Shown here in pieces: positions 1-9,010 of a stretch of DNA of 64,000 bases. This stretch comes from JBHJGP01 sp050331695 (GTDB lineage: Bacteria > Pseudomonadota > Alphaproteobacteria > Geminicoccales > Geminicoccaceae), in NCBI GenBank assembly GCA_050331695.1, contig JBHJGP010000015.1:1-64000 (forward strand), in the 5' to 3' direction. Both the position numbers and the translations under genes were made by a program. The notes below the pieces were generated by a model. It did no database searches and was not told the origin of the DNA. It was given only the letters and a program-made list of their open reading frames with translations. The stretch's first letter is position 1. Each line of letters opens with the position of its first letter.

Positions 1-133
1 GGTGGAAGCCCTACAGGCCGACCTCGACGCCTGGCTGCACCACTACAACCGCGAACGACCCCATCTCGGCTACCGAAATCAAGGCCGAAGACCGTGGGAA
101 ACGATCCAACGATTTGTCACGCAAGAAGGTTAA
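1..133 (+). CDS. IS481-like transposase, C-terminal end (partial)
   Basis: An open frame enters from the left edge and ends with TAA at 131-133. The 43 visible residues include YNRERPH, LGY and RRPWE, the signature of the C-terminal end of the DDE integrase core in IS481/IS3-type transposases. The catalytic acidic residues lie outside the window apart from the region near this motif. No downstream transposase frame follows, so this is the end of the element. Whether the gene is intact cannot be judged. The family call is from the motif only. Confidence 0.75.
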   Translation, partial: VEALQADLDAWLHHYNRERPHLGYRNQGRRPWETIQRFVTQEG

Positions 134-605
134 GTGGACACATAAAGGTCGACCGGAATTCGCTCGAAAGTCCAGTCGCTGATGCTGCAGATTGCGCAGC
201 GGCGAGAGACGGGTGAAGGCTCGCCGCACGAATATCCCAGAGAGGATGCGCGGCGATGATCGCGCGGAGACCGAGCACAACAGCGGGCAGGCCGGCAAAT
301 TGAGAAAGGGTACTGCTGGGCAATGCTGACTGCAGCCATTGGACCGCCAGCGCGGGCACGTCTGTCCAGTGAGACGGAGAGAAATCGATCGGAGCTGCGG
401 GATCCAGCGCAAGCCGCCAAGTCTATCCCAAGACGCCAGTCCAGGATACTGTGCAAGTCGAGATTGTTTTAGTCCCGCATGCACTCGTGACAGGATGTCT
501 GGCAGGCCGCGCCATGATCGTTGGGCTGTGCTCTGTGGTTGAGGCGCCCCAGCACATTGGGTCCGCAGATGTCCTGAAGCAGGGACTGGAATTCGGACGG
601 CGTTC

Positions 606-671
606 CCAGGTCACTGCCCACAAAATCACGCTCAATGGAAACCGGTGGCCTTTGAACGGTGACGGCGACAT
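606..671 (-). mobile_element. IS6-family transposase N-terminal remnant
   Basis: The minus strand encodes MSPSPFKGHRFP followed by VILWAVTW, matching the conserved start of IS6-family transposases (F-K-G/R-H-R-F-P, then a hydrophobic stretch ending in W). After the tryptophan the expected Y-R-F/Y and S-Y-R-D-L motifs are not found in any frame. Only about 22 residues survive, so this is a scar. The family assignment is from motif memory. Confidence 0.5.
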
Positions 672-938
672 GGCTCGAGATCCTATGGCACTGAGCAGTG
701 CGGCAGTCTCGCCGCCGCCGCTAGTCAACGCAACAATGCCCTAGCTCTGACATATTTAACTCTACAGGGCGGCCGCCTATGACGGCCAAAAGGCATCGAC
801 CTCACGGCCGATAACTTTTTCCATGCGCCCCTCGGCGCAAGGGCCGACCCGCGCCTCCCAACCCAAAAAGCGTCCCTTCGGGACTCACCAAAAAGCAGGC
901 ACGAAGGGCAGGGACCTGCCGCAACGAAGATCAGGCTT

Positions 939-989
939 CGCCAGGTCCGAGCTTCGACCCCTTCAGGGGGTGTAGGGCAGATACAGGGG
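939..989 (+). repeat. Imperfect direct repeat, left copy
   Basis: About 51 bases beginning CGCCAGGTCCGAGCTTCGAC match a second copy at 1707-1757 at roughly 80 percent identity by eye. The two copies lie in the same orientation on either side of the higBA pair. The arrangement suggests the toxin-antitoxin module moved in as a cassette or arose through duplication of a recombination site. Confidence 0.55.
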
Positions 990-1041
990 ATAGGATAAAA
1001 AGCTTGTCGCACGTCGCGCGACATGATATTATACGCTATTG

Positions 1042-1320
1042 ATGATCAGGTCATTTCGACATCGTAGACTGAAACGCTTGTACGAGTGCGGAGACCGCCG
1101 CCGCGTACCGGCCGATATGGCCGACAAAATCGAGGACGTGCTGGCAGCCCTCGATGCCGCCACAACGGTCGAGGAGATGGACCGGCCTTATTTCCGGCTG
1201 CACCCGCTCACCGGCGACCGCAAAGGCGAATGGGCGGTGACCATCCGGGCCAACTGGCGGATCACCTTCCGGTTTGAAAACGGTGACGCCCACGATGTTG
1301 ATTTTGTCGATTACCACTGA
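1042..1320 (+). CDS. higB: HigB-type toxin, RelE/ParE superfamily
   Basis: This 92-residue protein begins MIRSFRH and contains LKRLYE, then FRLHPLTGDRKGEW and ANWRITFRF, the usual landmarks of HigB-type host-inhibition mRNA interferases, which cut mRNA at the ribosome. Length matches the family (about 92). A TTG lies one codon upstream at 1039, but ATG 1042 gives the normal family start. The antitoxin gene follows 18 bases downstream, so this is the reversed toxin-first order typical of higBA. The two genes are flanked by direct repeats. Confidence 0.85.
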   Translation: MIRSFRHRRLKRLYECGDRRRVPADMADKIEDVLAALDAATTVEEMDRPYFRLHPLTGDRKGEWAVTIRANWRITFRFENGDAHDVDFVDYH

Positions 1321-1338
1321 AGGAAAGGAGTTTAAGCA

Positions 1339-1689
1339 ATGACCAAGGAGAGTGAACCCGTTACCGGGCCAATGAAGAACCCGCCGCATCCCGGCAGGGC
1401 GCTTAAAGGCGATTTCGAGGCCCTGGGCCTGTCGATTGCGGAGGCCGCCCAGGCTCTCGGGATCAGCCGCTCGCAGCTGCACCGCGTCACGCGGGGTGAG
1501 AACGCCATATCGGCTGAACTGGCGCTCAGGCTCGAAGTCGTCATCGGCAGCACCGCTGACGCCTGGCTTCGCCTGCAGGCCGCCTACGATGCCGCCCAGG
1601 TCCGTCAGAGGGCAGGGGAGATCACCAAGGGGCTCAAGCCCGTCACCATGCCCGACACACCACCGCCTCAGCAGCCCAGGCTCGTCTAA
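1339..1689 (+). CDS. higA: HigA-type antitoxin, XRE helix-turn-helix
   Basis: This 116-residue protein carries the HigA hallmark PPHPGRALKGDFEALGLSI, then a helix-turn-helix with AAQALGISRSQLHRVTRGE, and a tail with STADAWLRLQ. HigA proteins bind and neutralise HigB and repress their own operon. A strong ribosome site (AGGAAAGGAG at 1321-1330) precedes ATG 1339. It is somewhat longer than a minimal HigA (about 95-100) because of a proline-rich C-terminus. It appears intact. Confidence 0.87.
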   Translation: MTKESEPVTGPMKNPPHPGRALKGDFEALGLSIAEAAQALGISRSQLHRVTRGENAISAELALRLEVVIGSTADAWLRLQAAYDAAQVRQRAGEITKGLKPVTMPDTPPPQQPRLV

Positions 1690-1706
1690 ACTACCGGTCT
1701 AACCGC

Positions 1707-1757
1707 CGCCAGGTTCGAACTTCGACTCCTTGATGTGGTGTAAGGCAAATACGGGGT
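1707..1757 (+). repeat. Imperfect direct repeat, right copy
   Basis: This is the second copy of the repeat at 939-989, beginning CGCCAGGTTCGAACTTCGAC. It starts 17 bases after the higA stop codon. The following 230 bases up to hsdM are less GC-rich and hold no supported gene. Confidence 0.55.
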
Positions 1758-1991
1758 TTCAAAAGCCTTCATCAGAAGGCCTTGGGAGCCGCGAAATTTC
1801 GCCCGCTGACAGGTTTGTTCATTTTTCAGGTAGGGGAACGCCACCCGGAAAAGACCAAGCCTACGGTTGATATTCGAGCTAAGGAGAGGCCACCCCGTTG
1901 AGGCCATGTGAGCGGCATTCCCGATTCACATGGTGGATTGCAATCACAGTCATGCGCTGTGATAATAAAAATGAGTGCGAGTCTATGCAGT

Positions 1992-3569
1992 ATGAAATCA
2001 AAAAACAGTAATAATCAAAAAACAAAAGAAAATAATAACATCGAGAAAGACTTGTTCCTTGCTGCGGATAAGCTCAGAAAGAATTTATAGCCATCCGATT
2101 ACAAGCATGTTGTTCTTGGATTGATTTTCCTGCGGCATGTCTCTCAGAGTTTTGAGGAGCGGTACGCGCAACTTCTCTCTGAAGACCCGGCTGCCGCCGA
2201 GGACCAAGACGAATACACAGCCGAAAATGTGTTCTGGGTGCCCAAAGAGGCACGCTGGTCTCACCTGCGCGCGAATGCCAAACAGCCCTCGATCGGCAAG
2301 CTGATCGACGAAGCCATGGGCGCGATCGAGAGTGCCAACGCCGCGCTCAAAGGCGTGCTGCCCAAAGACAACAACCGCCCGGCGCTCGACAAGGTGATGC
2401 TGGGCGAACTGATCGACCTGATCTCCGGCATCGCTTTACACGAGGAAGGGGCCAAGGCCCGCGATCTGCTGGGCCGGGTCTACGAGTATTTCCTCGGTGG
2501 CTTTGCCGGATCAGAAGGCAAGCGGGGAGGGGAGTTTTACACGCCTCGATCCGTTGTGCGTGTGCTCGTCGAAATGCTGGAGCCCTTCCCGGACGCCAAG
2601 CGCGGCGTACAGGGCCGGGTTTACGATCCGTGCTGCGGCTCCGGCGGCTTGTTCGTTCAGGCCGAGCGCTTTCTTGAGGCCCACGGCGGGCGCATCGGCG
2701 AACTCGCCATCTATGGCCAGGAGAGCAACTACACGACCTGGCGTCTCGCCAAGATGAACCTCGCCGTGCGCGGCATTGATGCCGGCGGCATCGCCTGGAA
2801 CAACGAGGGCAGCTTCCACAAGGATGCCTGGCGCGACACCAAGTTCGATTTCGTGCTCGCCAGTCCGCCCTTCAACACATCCGACTGGGGCGGGGAGCGC
2901 CTGCGCGAGGATACCCCCTGGAAGTTCGGTGCGCCGCCTGTCGGCAACGCCAACTATGCCTGGCTTCAGCACATTCTCTGGCATCTCGCACCCAACGGCA
3001 CGGCGGGCGTGGTGCTCGCCAACGGCTCGATGTCATCGAACCAGAGCGGGGAGGATGTGATCCGCAAGGCCATGGTCGAGGGCGATGTTGTCGATTGCAT
3101 GATCGCCTTGCCCGGTCAGCTCTTCTTCTCGACCCAGATCCCCGCCTGACTGTGGTTCTTGTCCAAAAACAAGGGCAACGGGCGCTTCCGCGACCGACGC
3201 GGCCAGGTGCTTTTCACCGATGCACGCAAGCTCGGGTCCATGGTGGATCGCACGCGCAAGGAGTTCTCAGACGAGGACATCGCCAAAATCGCCGGCACCT
3301 ACCACGCATGGCGCGGTGAAGCCGACGCGGGCGAGTACGAAGACATTCCCGGCTTCTGCAAATCCGCGACCCACGAGGAAATCCAGGGCCACGGCTACGT
3401 GCTCACACCAGGCCGCTATGTCGGCGCGGCGGCGGCAGAAGAGGACGACGTGCCATTCCCGGAACGCTTCGCGGCCTTGCGCGAAACGTTGGAAGAGCAG
3501 TTCGCCGAAGGGGAGGAGCTAGCGGCCACGATCCGGCAAAAGCTCGCGGGAGTGCTGGCGGATGGGTGA
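1992..3569 (+). pseudogene. hsdM: Type I restriction-modification methyltransferase HsdM, two in-frame stops
   Basis: Read through, the frame gives about 525 residues, a normal HsdM length, with no frameshift. It starts MKSKNSNN, runs through FLAADKLRKNL, stops at TAG 2088-2090, and resumes at once with PSDYKHVVLGLIFL, as HsdM should. The N6-adenine methylase core follows: GGEFYTPRSVV, the SAM-binding DPCCGSGG, and the catalytic NPPF-type site, here read as ASPPFN. A second stop, TGA 3147-3149, lies exactly where the family has cysteine in IPACLWF. Both stops look like point mutations (GAG to TAG, TGC to TGA). The first 100 bases are AT-rich and the rest GC-rich. The gene overlaps hsdS by 8 bases. 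It would have methylated DNA with HsdS; as it stands it is almost certainly inactive. No hsdR is in the window. Confidence 0.88.
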
Positions 3570-4299
3570 GTGGCCGACCAAGCCCCTTTCAGATTTTGTC
3601 GACCGTTCAAGGTCGATTTGCTACGGCATTGTCCAGCCAGGAAGCCCCGACGCCGAAGGCGCACCCATTGTGCGCGTCAATAATTTCCGAAATGGTCGTA
3701 TCGACACGACCGATCACCTAAAAGTTTCCTCAGAAATTGAAAAAAAATACAAAAGATCGCGCCTACATGGCGGTGAGTTGCTTGTTACACTCGTCAGAAC
3801 AATGGGATTAAGTGCAATTGTGCCTGAGGAGCTGCGAGGGTGGAACATAGCTCGCGCTGTTGGTCTCGTGCCGCTTGGCGAAGACGTTGACAAAAGGTGG
3901 ATAAATTTCGTTGTCAGAAGCGCGCCGGCTCAAGAATTTATCCAGAATAGAGCCAATACAACGGTCCAGGCGACATTCAATTTGAAAGATCTGGCCCAGT
4001 TGCCAATTCCAATGCCGCCCGAAAACGTTCGGAGGGCATCTTCGGAGCTGCTTGCTGCCCTCGACGACAAGATCGAGCTGAACCGGCGGACGAACGAGAC
4101 GCTCGAAGCGGCGGCGCAGGCGTTGTTCCGGGACTGGTTCGTGGATTTCGGGCCGACGCGGGCGAAGATGGAAGGCCGAGAGCCTTATCTTGCGCCAGAC
4201 CTTTGGTCGCATTTTCCAGATCGTCTCGACGATGAGGAGAAGCCGGCCGGGCCTCGGGTCCGGTCGCTTCATTGCCGCGACGTTATCGCTATCTGGTAG
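3562..4299 (+). pseudogene. hsdS: Type I restriction specificity subunit HsdS, truncated
   Basis: The frame begins at ATG 3562 inside the end of hsdM. It encodes one target-recognition domain (about residues 1-165) and the central conserved helical spacer (LDDKIELNRRTNETLEAAAQ and ALFRDWFVDFGP). The family also has DRLDDEGKPEGW at this point; here DRLDDEEKPAG is followed by unrelated residues and a stop. At 245 residues it is about 60 percent of the usual length, and the second recognition domain is missing. A deletion or insertion near 4240-4260 probably removed it. Together with the broken hsdM, this system cannot work. Confidence 0.8.
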
Positions 4300-4603
4300 T
4301 CCGCCGACGATCATCGCGTGCCGTCTTTTGTTGCGAGATGCCGCATTTCTTGGCCTTGTTGGGGTCGTTTGCCCGAGGCGGGGCCGACCGCAACCGTTCG
4401 GTCCTCCGCTTGCGCTTCGGCCGGGCGCTGACGCTTCCGGTGCCGGGCGGCCCGCGGCCTCGGGCCTTTGACCTGGACAAGGCCTGCGCCCGGGCAGCTT
4501 TGGCTCAGACAAAGCTGCCCTGTTCCCTGATGTCGTGCACCTTTAGTTCAGGCGAAGCCTGGAGCTGGTGCACGAGCCGCGGCCTCGAACGGGAGACAGA
4601 ACA
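4300..4603. promoter_or_regulatory. Spacer with two strong hairpins before the DUF736 gene
   Basis: No gene is supported here. Two inverted repeats stand out. The first has an 11-bp perfect stem, 4492-4502 pairing with 4510-4520, and a 7-base loop. The second is nested: CGTGCACC (4534-4541) pairs with GGTGCACG (4567-4574) around an inner AGGC-GAA-GCCT. They may be a terminator plus a leader or protein-binding structure ahead of the gene at 4604. The function is inferred from position only. Confidence 0.5.
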
Positions 4604-4897
4604 ATGATCATCGGTAGCTTCACGGACGGCGAGAAGGGTTTCCGCGGGACCATCCGGACCTTGAGCGTCGAGACCAAGGCGAGCCTGGTGAGGAACGAGG
4701 AGCCGGGCGGGAACGGGCCTCAGTTCCGGCTGTTCGCCGGCCAGCTGGAGATCGGCGCAGCCTGGGCCAGGACCAGCCAGGCCGGTAATTCGTACCTGTC
4801 GGTGACCTTCGACGATCCGAGCCTGCCGGCGCCGGTCAACGCCAATCTGACCAAGGGTCGGGATGGTAAGCACATACTGATCTGGACCCGGAGGTAG
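4604..4897 (+). CDS. DUF736 family protein
   Basis: This 97-residue protein has the DUF736 pattern: MIIGSFT, a GFRGTIRTLS segment, FRLFAGQLEIGAAW, then YLSVTFDDPSLPAPV and a final LIW. DUF736 proteins have no known biochemical role, but they are markers of alphaproteobacterial conjugative plasmids and integrative elements. An upstream in-frame codon at 4568 exists, but ATG 4604 gives the family start. Two hairpins precede the gene and a clear terminator follows it, so it is a single-gene unit. Confidence 0.85.
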   Translation: MIIGSFTDGEKGFRGTIRTLSVETKASLVRNEEPGGNGPQFRLFAGQLEIGAAWARTSQAGNSYLSVTFDDPSLPAPVNANLTKGRDGKHILIWTRR

Positions 4898-4907
4898 CTG
4901 ACGAAAA

Positions 4908-4933
4908 ACCCCGCTGGTGCGAGCCGGCGGGGT
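4908..4933 (+). terminator. Terminator after DUF736 gene
   Basis: ACCCCGC (4908-4914) pairs with GCGGGGT (4927-4933) around a 12-base loop, starting 10 bases after the stop codon. The run of U after the stem is interrupted (CTCTCGTTCG), so it may be a weak terminator. Confidence 0.6.
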
Positions 4934-5023
4934 CTCTCGTTCGTTGGATGGTCAATCCAGGAACGGGTTTGCCCGCACTTATAAAAGTCTTACATTGAAA
5001 GGTAAGAAACAGAAGAGCCGAGC

Positions 5024-5263
5024 ATGCGCATTACGAGCAAGGGTCAAGTGACTATTCCGGCCGATATTCGTGAGCAGGTGGGCCTGCTTCCCGGCGCCGA
5101 GGTTGATTTCGTGCTGGAGAAGAATGGCGTCCGTTTGGTCAGGGCTTCCGCCAAGGGAAAGAAAAGCCGTGGCGAACGGGTTCTGGCAAAGCTCCGCGGT
5201 AGCGCCACGGTCAGGATGAGCACCGATGAGATCATGGCGCTCACCCGTCGCGGGCCCGAATGA
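5024..5263 (+). CDS. AbrB/MazE-type antitoxin
   Basis: This 79-residue protein begins MRITSKGQVTIPADIRE, the classic swapped-hairpin AbrB DNA-binding domain (residues 1-45). A basic linker (KGKKSRGER) follows, then a C-terminal toxin-wrapping tail. It overlaps the PIN-domain toxin gene by ATGA, so the two are translationally coupled. Such antitoxins repress their own promoter and mask the toxin's active site. The gene is intact. TAAGAAACAGAAGAGCCGAGC upstream holds only a weak ribosome site. Confidence 0.86.
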   Translation: MRITSKGQVTIPADIREQVGLLPGAEVDFVLEKNGVRLVRASAKGKKSRGERVLAKLRGSATVRMSTDEIMALTRRGPE

Positions 5264-5670
5264 CCGCGACACTCATCGATTCCAACGTTCTGATCGACGT
5301 GGCCACCGGAGACCAAAAATGGGCCGCGTGGTCGGAGGCAGCATTAGCGAGCACTGCCGACATGGGGCGGTTGGTGATCAATCCGATTGTCTACGCGGAA
5401 GTCTCAGTCGCTTATGAGCGTATCGAGCAGCTGGAAACGGCCCTTCCGAGAGCCATGTTCGGCCGCGAAGATCTGCCTTGGGAAGCCGGCTTTCTCGCCG
5501 GCAAGGCTTTCGTCGCCTATCGCCGGCGGGGCGGCGTGAAACGGTCGACGTTGCGCGACTTCTACATCGGCGCCCATGCTGCGATCCGCGGCTATCGATT
5601 GTTGACGCGGGACATTCGGCGCTATCGGAACGCCTTTCCTAGCGTTGAGATCCTGGCGTCACAGGGTTGA
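5260..5670 (+). CDS. vapC: VapC-type PIN-domain ribonuclease toxin
   Basis: This 136-residue PIN-domain protein has the acidic residues expected at the active site: D in LIDSNVLIDV, E in NPIVYAEVS, and D in STLRDFYIGAHA and LLTRDIRRY. VapC toxins cut tRNA or rRNA. The start codon overlaps the antitoxin stop. The 3' end overlaps the end of the convergent CopG-like gene by 32 bases. It looks intact, in contrast to the conjugation genes beside it, which fits addiction selecting for its maintenance. Confidence 0.86.
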   Translation: MTATLIDSNVLIDVATGDQKWAAWSEAALASTADMGRLVINPIVYAEVSVAYERIEQLETALPRAMFGREDLPWEAGFLAGKAFVAYRRRGGVKRSTLRDFYIGAHAAIRGYRLLTRDIRRYRNAFPSVEILASQG

Positions 5671-6148
5671 GGCCGCGCTCACTGTTGATCGCTGCATGAT
5701 CTTGGTCCTTTGCCAGATCGATGGGCCCTTTGGTTTTGCCGGCGTGGATGTCTTCAAGTCGGTTGATGAGCCTGGTGAAGCGTTTTTGTCCGTTTGCAGC
5801 GGCCTGGTCGGGGTTTGGGGCCGGTGGGGTGTGGGCGAGGAACTGGAAGGCGAGGTCGGCGGACAAAAGCTTGAGGAAGCGGAGCTCGTCATGGACTTCG
5901 GCCAGGCCGTGGGTGAGGCGTTCCGTCAGGCGCTGTTCGAGCGAGGCGATCTCGCCAGCCATGCGGTCGACGGAGGTGGTCAGATGGCTTTGCTGATCGG
6001 CGTCTGACAAAAGCTGTTCGAGGGCCTGAACCATGATCGCCGCCTTGCTCTGGCCCGATGCCTTGGCGATCTGGTTCAGTCTGTCAGCGACCTCGACCGG
6101 CACCCGCAAGGACATGTGCCGGGTCGGTTCTTTTGTCTGATGGCTCAT
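5639..6148 (-). CDS. CopG-like ribbon-helix-helix protein of the relaxase operon
   Basis: This protein has 169 residues. The N-terminus (HMSLRVPVEVADRLNQIAKASGQSKAAIMVQALEQLL, residues 11-47) is a ribbon-helix-helix DNA-binding domain. The middle (about 50-105) is heptad-rich and probably a coiled coil, and the tail is polar. Its start overlaps the stop of the coupling-protein gene by ATGA, and it is the last gene of the relaxase operon. By position it is probably a relaxosome accessory or autorepressor that binds near the transfer origin. No close named homologue is recognised. Confidence 0.7.
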   Translation of the reverse strand: MSHQTKEPTRHMSLRVPVEVADRLNQIAKASGQSKAAIMVQALEQLLSDADQQSHLTTSVDRMAGEIASLEQRLTERLTHGLAEVHDELRFLKLLSADLAFQFLAHTPPAPNPDQAAANGQKRFTRLINRLEDIHAGKTKGPIDLAKDQDHAAINSERGLNPVTPGSQR

Positions 6149-7856
6149 ATCAGCTGGTCCCGCCAGCTATTAAGGCTTGGTTGAGGATCGGCTGGTAGGG
6201 TGTCCGGCATTGGTTTTTGGACATCGGTGATGGTTTGCGAAGCCTGGCACGGCGGACCGCTTTCGTCGGGCGTGGCCGGTTCCCTGCCGCTCGGGTTTGC
6301 CTCGCTTCCAACGGACGACAAGGTCCAGTCGTGGGATGGGTTGAGGCTTTGGCCTTGCGGGGCGGGCGGAAGCAGAACCTGTTGGATCGGCTTGTCGGAC
6401 GTGTGGGCGCGTTGGAGGATGGCGGGTGGCAGGTTCTTGGCGAACAGGAGCGCTTTGCTGGCGCCGAGGGTCCGGACCTCGTGGCCCTGCATCAGCTGGC
6501 GGAGCTGCTCGGTTCAACTGACGGAACTTTCGAAGGTACCGGTCTTGCGGCTGTAGCCGGCCCGGTATTCCAGGGTTTGGCCGAGCATTTTTGCGAGTTG
6601 CCCGTTCTCGCTTGGGTCGTTGCCGGGAATGGCGAGCAGATGGTGGATGTTGGCGAGCAGGGTGCTGTCCCGGCCATAGACGTCCGAGAGCTGAGAAAAG
6701 CTTTGGGCAGCGAGGAGCGCCCGAATGCCGTAACCGGCGCCGGTGGCCAAGAACTTTTGCATGAAGGGCAGCTGGCCGAGTTGGGGGTATTCCTCCAGGC
6801 AGAGCAGCAGTTCGTGACGTTTCTTGCGGCCGCGGGGGTCGTGATCGAGGGTCGAGGTGAGGACGGCCATCACCTGCCGCAGGATGATCCGGGTCAAAAC
6901 TTCCAAACGTTCCAGCTCGGCGAGCGGGCCCGAGAGATACAGAGACACAGGCTGGTCATGGGCCATGAGGTCCGAGGGATCGAGGTCATGGCCCGAGGTG
7001 ATGTGAGCGACGCGCTCATCGGCCCAGAGGGTGAGCCAGCTCTCGGCGGTGGCCCGGACGTTGCTGCGGGTGCGTTCGTCCAGTTCCTTCATCGAGGTGG
7101 CGACCCGGACCGCTTCGGGCTTTGATGAGCCGGCCATGCGTTCGAGGGTTTTGTCGAAGTCCATGGTCAGCGTCCGGACCGACGAAAGACTTTTGGCAGG
7201 CTCGTGATGGAGGACATGGAGGATCAGACCGGTGAGCCACTGCTTGCCCATCTGGCCCCAAAAGGGGTTTTTGTCGGTTCGTTCATGCCGGCCCGGATTG
7301 GCGATGATCTCCGTCAGTTTCTGGATGTCGGCGATCTGATTGGGCCTTTGCGGATCGCCAGAAGCGGGTTGTAACAGACAGACTTTTTGTCGGTGGGATC
7401 GAAGCGGAGGCAGACGGAGATCGTGGAGCGCCAGCCGCTGGTGGCCTGCCACAGCTCCCCCTTGGGATCGAAGATGAGCGCGGATTCGGTCCAGTTGAGC
7501 AGTGACGGAATGATCACGCCGGTGCTCTTGCCGGACTGGCTGGCACCGATCACCAGGGCATGGCCGCGTTTGTCGGTGGTCACGTACCGGCGCTTGAGCT
7601 TGCCGAGCACGATCCCCGCCCCGGTCAAGAGGCCTGCCGCTGACAAAAGTTTCTCGCCGGCCCAGAGATCCTTGGCCTTGGGCCGGATCACCGGCGGGCC
7701 GAGACGTCGGGCCAAGGACGCGAGGATCAGACCCACGCCGGCGCCGAAAGTAGCGAATTGAATCATTTGTTCGTTCGAGAGGCCTCGATAGCGAGCGAAG
7801 CCGGCGGCGGCGAGGCCGCCGACAAGACCGAGGGCGAGCACGAGCCAGCGGCTCAT
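6145..7856 (-). pseudogene. traG: VirD4/TraG-type coupling protein, frameshifted and with a nonsense codon
   Basis: Coupling proteins are membrane-anchored ATPases that hand relaxase-bound DNA to the secretion channel. The N-terminus has two membrane helices (about residues 3-20 and 34-47). Walker A is GASQSGKST, and LIFDPKGELW follows as in VirD4. After NPLLAIRKGP the frame is lost by one base near 7341-7345 and continues in the next frame with NQIADIQKLTEII. LLCLEEYPQLGQL (Walker B region) and AQSFSQLSDVYG follow. A TGA at 6514-6516 then interrupts the same frame before EQLRQLMQGHEVRTLG. The span of 1712 bases is 570 codons less one base, as a single deletion predicts. It overlaps the relaxase stop and the CopG-like start by ATGA. 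It is almost certainly inactive. Confidence 0.85.
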
Positions 7857-9010
7857 CGGTCGATCTCCAGATTTTTCGTTCGTTGGATTGGGACCGTCCG
7901 AGATGGGCTCACCGCACGCTGCCTCGAAACGGACGAAAGATTCTCGATGCGAACGAAGATTTTGCGGGTGGTCTTGCCGGAGGGGAGGGTGCGGCTGGTG
8001 GAGAGGCGGATGCGGTCGTCTGGCTTGAGCCGGTCGGCCTGACCGTGGCTGAGCTCGACATACCAGCGCTGCCCATCATCGGCTTTGACAATGGCGAAGA
8101 AGGTGTCGTTGAGCTCGTTGGCGACGTCGAGGCGTTCGATCCGCCCCTCGATCGGAACAGACGAAAGATCCTTCTTGTAGCGTCTGACGGACGGATCCTT
8201 GATGCCGGCCTGTTGGAGGGTGCGGACGATGTCGGTGACCCGGGAGTGGTCGGTCTGGCGCGATTGGGCCCGTTCGATGTCGAGGCTGGTTCGAAGCCCA
8301 AGCCGTTCGGTTGCGAGATCCTGGCCGAGCTGACGAAAACCCCGTTTGATCATCGGCTTGGGGATGACCAGGTCCCGGCCGTCCTGGGTCTTGCCCCGGA
8401 GCACCACGTGGACGTGAGGGTGGTCGGTGTTGTGGTGACAGACCGCGGCCCACTCCAGCGGTGCCCTGATTTTTTGTCTGTTGGCCAGCTCCTGCTCGAG
8501 CTGCTCCATGTAGGTCCGGGTGAACGCAGAGAGGTCCAGCCGGTCGCCGTGCTCGGGTGAGATCACCAGCCGAAAGTGATGGCGATCGGTCTGCCAGCCT
8601 TCCAGACGTTCGCCGTCGGTGCCAAAAAAATCCTGGCCGTGGCGGGTGAGATAGCCCTGGCCGAAGGGATCCGACGACCCGGCGCTGTCCCGTTCCAGAT
8701 AGCGGGCATGGGCCTTGAGCGGTGCCGCACCACCCCGGCCATGACGGACGTACGAAACCTTAACGATGCAGCGTTGCTTGCGGTCGGCCGGCACCAAACC
8801 TGTCGAGCAGGAACTTGTGACCGGGCCCGAAGGACGTCCGCTAGATGGATGGGCCGAGGCGGCGATGGTGGCTCCGCCACCGGAGCCGGTCGGGTTCGAC
8901 CGCTTCGAGGCGCCGGCCCATCGTAACGCCCGGATCAGCCGAGGCCCGCGAACCGCATCATCGGTGAACCGCCGTCTTCGCCAACGAACGAAAAAATCTT
9001 CGCCGGTCAT
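7853..9010 (-). CDS. MobP/VirD2-like conjugative relaxase
   Basis: This 385-residue protein has the relaxase metal-binding histidine triad in CHHNTDHPHVHVVL (about residues 197-210). A probable catalytic tyrosine sits in the HARYLERDS motif near residue 104. The N-terminus (residues 1-75) is basic and low-complexity, as in the rhizobial-type relaxases that carry DUF3363. Those are usually nearer 600 residues, so the C-terminal part is short or absent. It would nick the transfer origin and stay bound to the 5' end. It is first in a three-gene operon with the coupling protein and the CopG-like protein, joined by ATGA overlaps. No lesion is seen. Confidence 0.83.
   Translation of the reverse strand: MTGEDFFVRWRRRRFTDDAVRGPRLIRALRWAGASKRSNPTGSGGGATIAASAHPSSGRPSGPVTSSCSTGLVPADRKQRCIVKVSYVRHGRGGAAPLKAHARYLERDSAGSSDPFGQGYLTRHGQDFFGTDGERLEGWQTDRHHFRLVISPEHGDRLDLSAFTRTYMEQLEQELANRQKIRAPLEWAAVCHHNTDHPHVHVVLRGKTQDGRDLVIPKPMIKRGFRQLGQDLATERLGLRTSLDIERAQSRQTDHSRVTDIVRTLQQAGIKDPSVRRYKKDLSSVPIEGRIERLDVANELNDTFFAIVKADDGQRWYVELSHGQADRLKPDDRIRLSTSRTLPSGKTTRKIFVRIENLSSVSRQRAVSPSRTVPIQRTKNLEIDR

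Larger units (their letters stand above)
134..1041. other. Gene-poor spacer with insertion-sequence debris
   Basis: No complete gene is supported here. Short open frames on both strands lack ribosome sites and recognisable domains. The stretch contains an IS6-like remnant near 606-671 on the minus strand and one copy of an imperfect direct repeat at 939-989. The rest looks like accumulated mobile-element scar. Confidence 0.5.

Noticed and set aside
11..484. 157-codon minus-strand frame and overlapping frames near the left edge
   Set aside because: No domain, ribosome site or family resemblance; it runs across the end of the IS481-like transposase.
2088..3149. Stop-codon recoding (TAG and TGA read through) in hsdM
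   Set aside because: No selenocysteine or pyrrolysine context is seen, HsdM needs neither, and neighbouring genes also carry inactivating lesions. Plain nonsense mutations explain it.
7883..8560. 225-codon plus-strand frame over the relaxase
   Set aside because: The minus strand encodes the histidine triad and the rest of a relaxase; the plus frame is a shadow.
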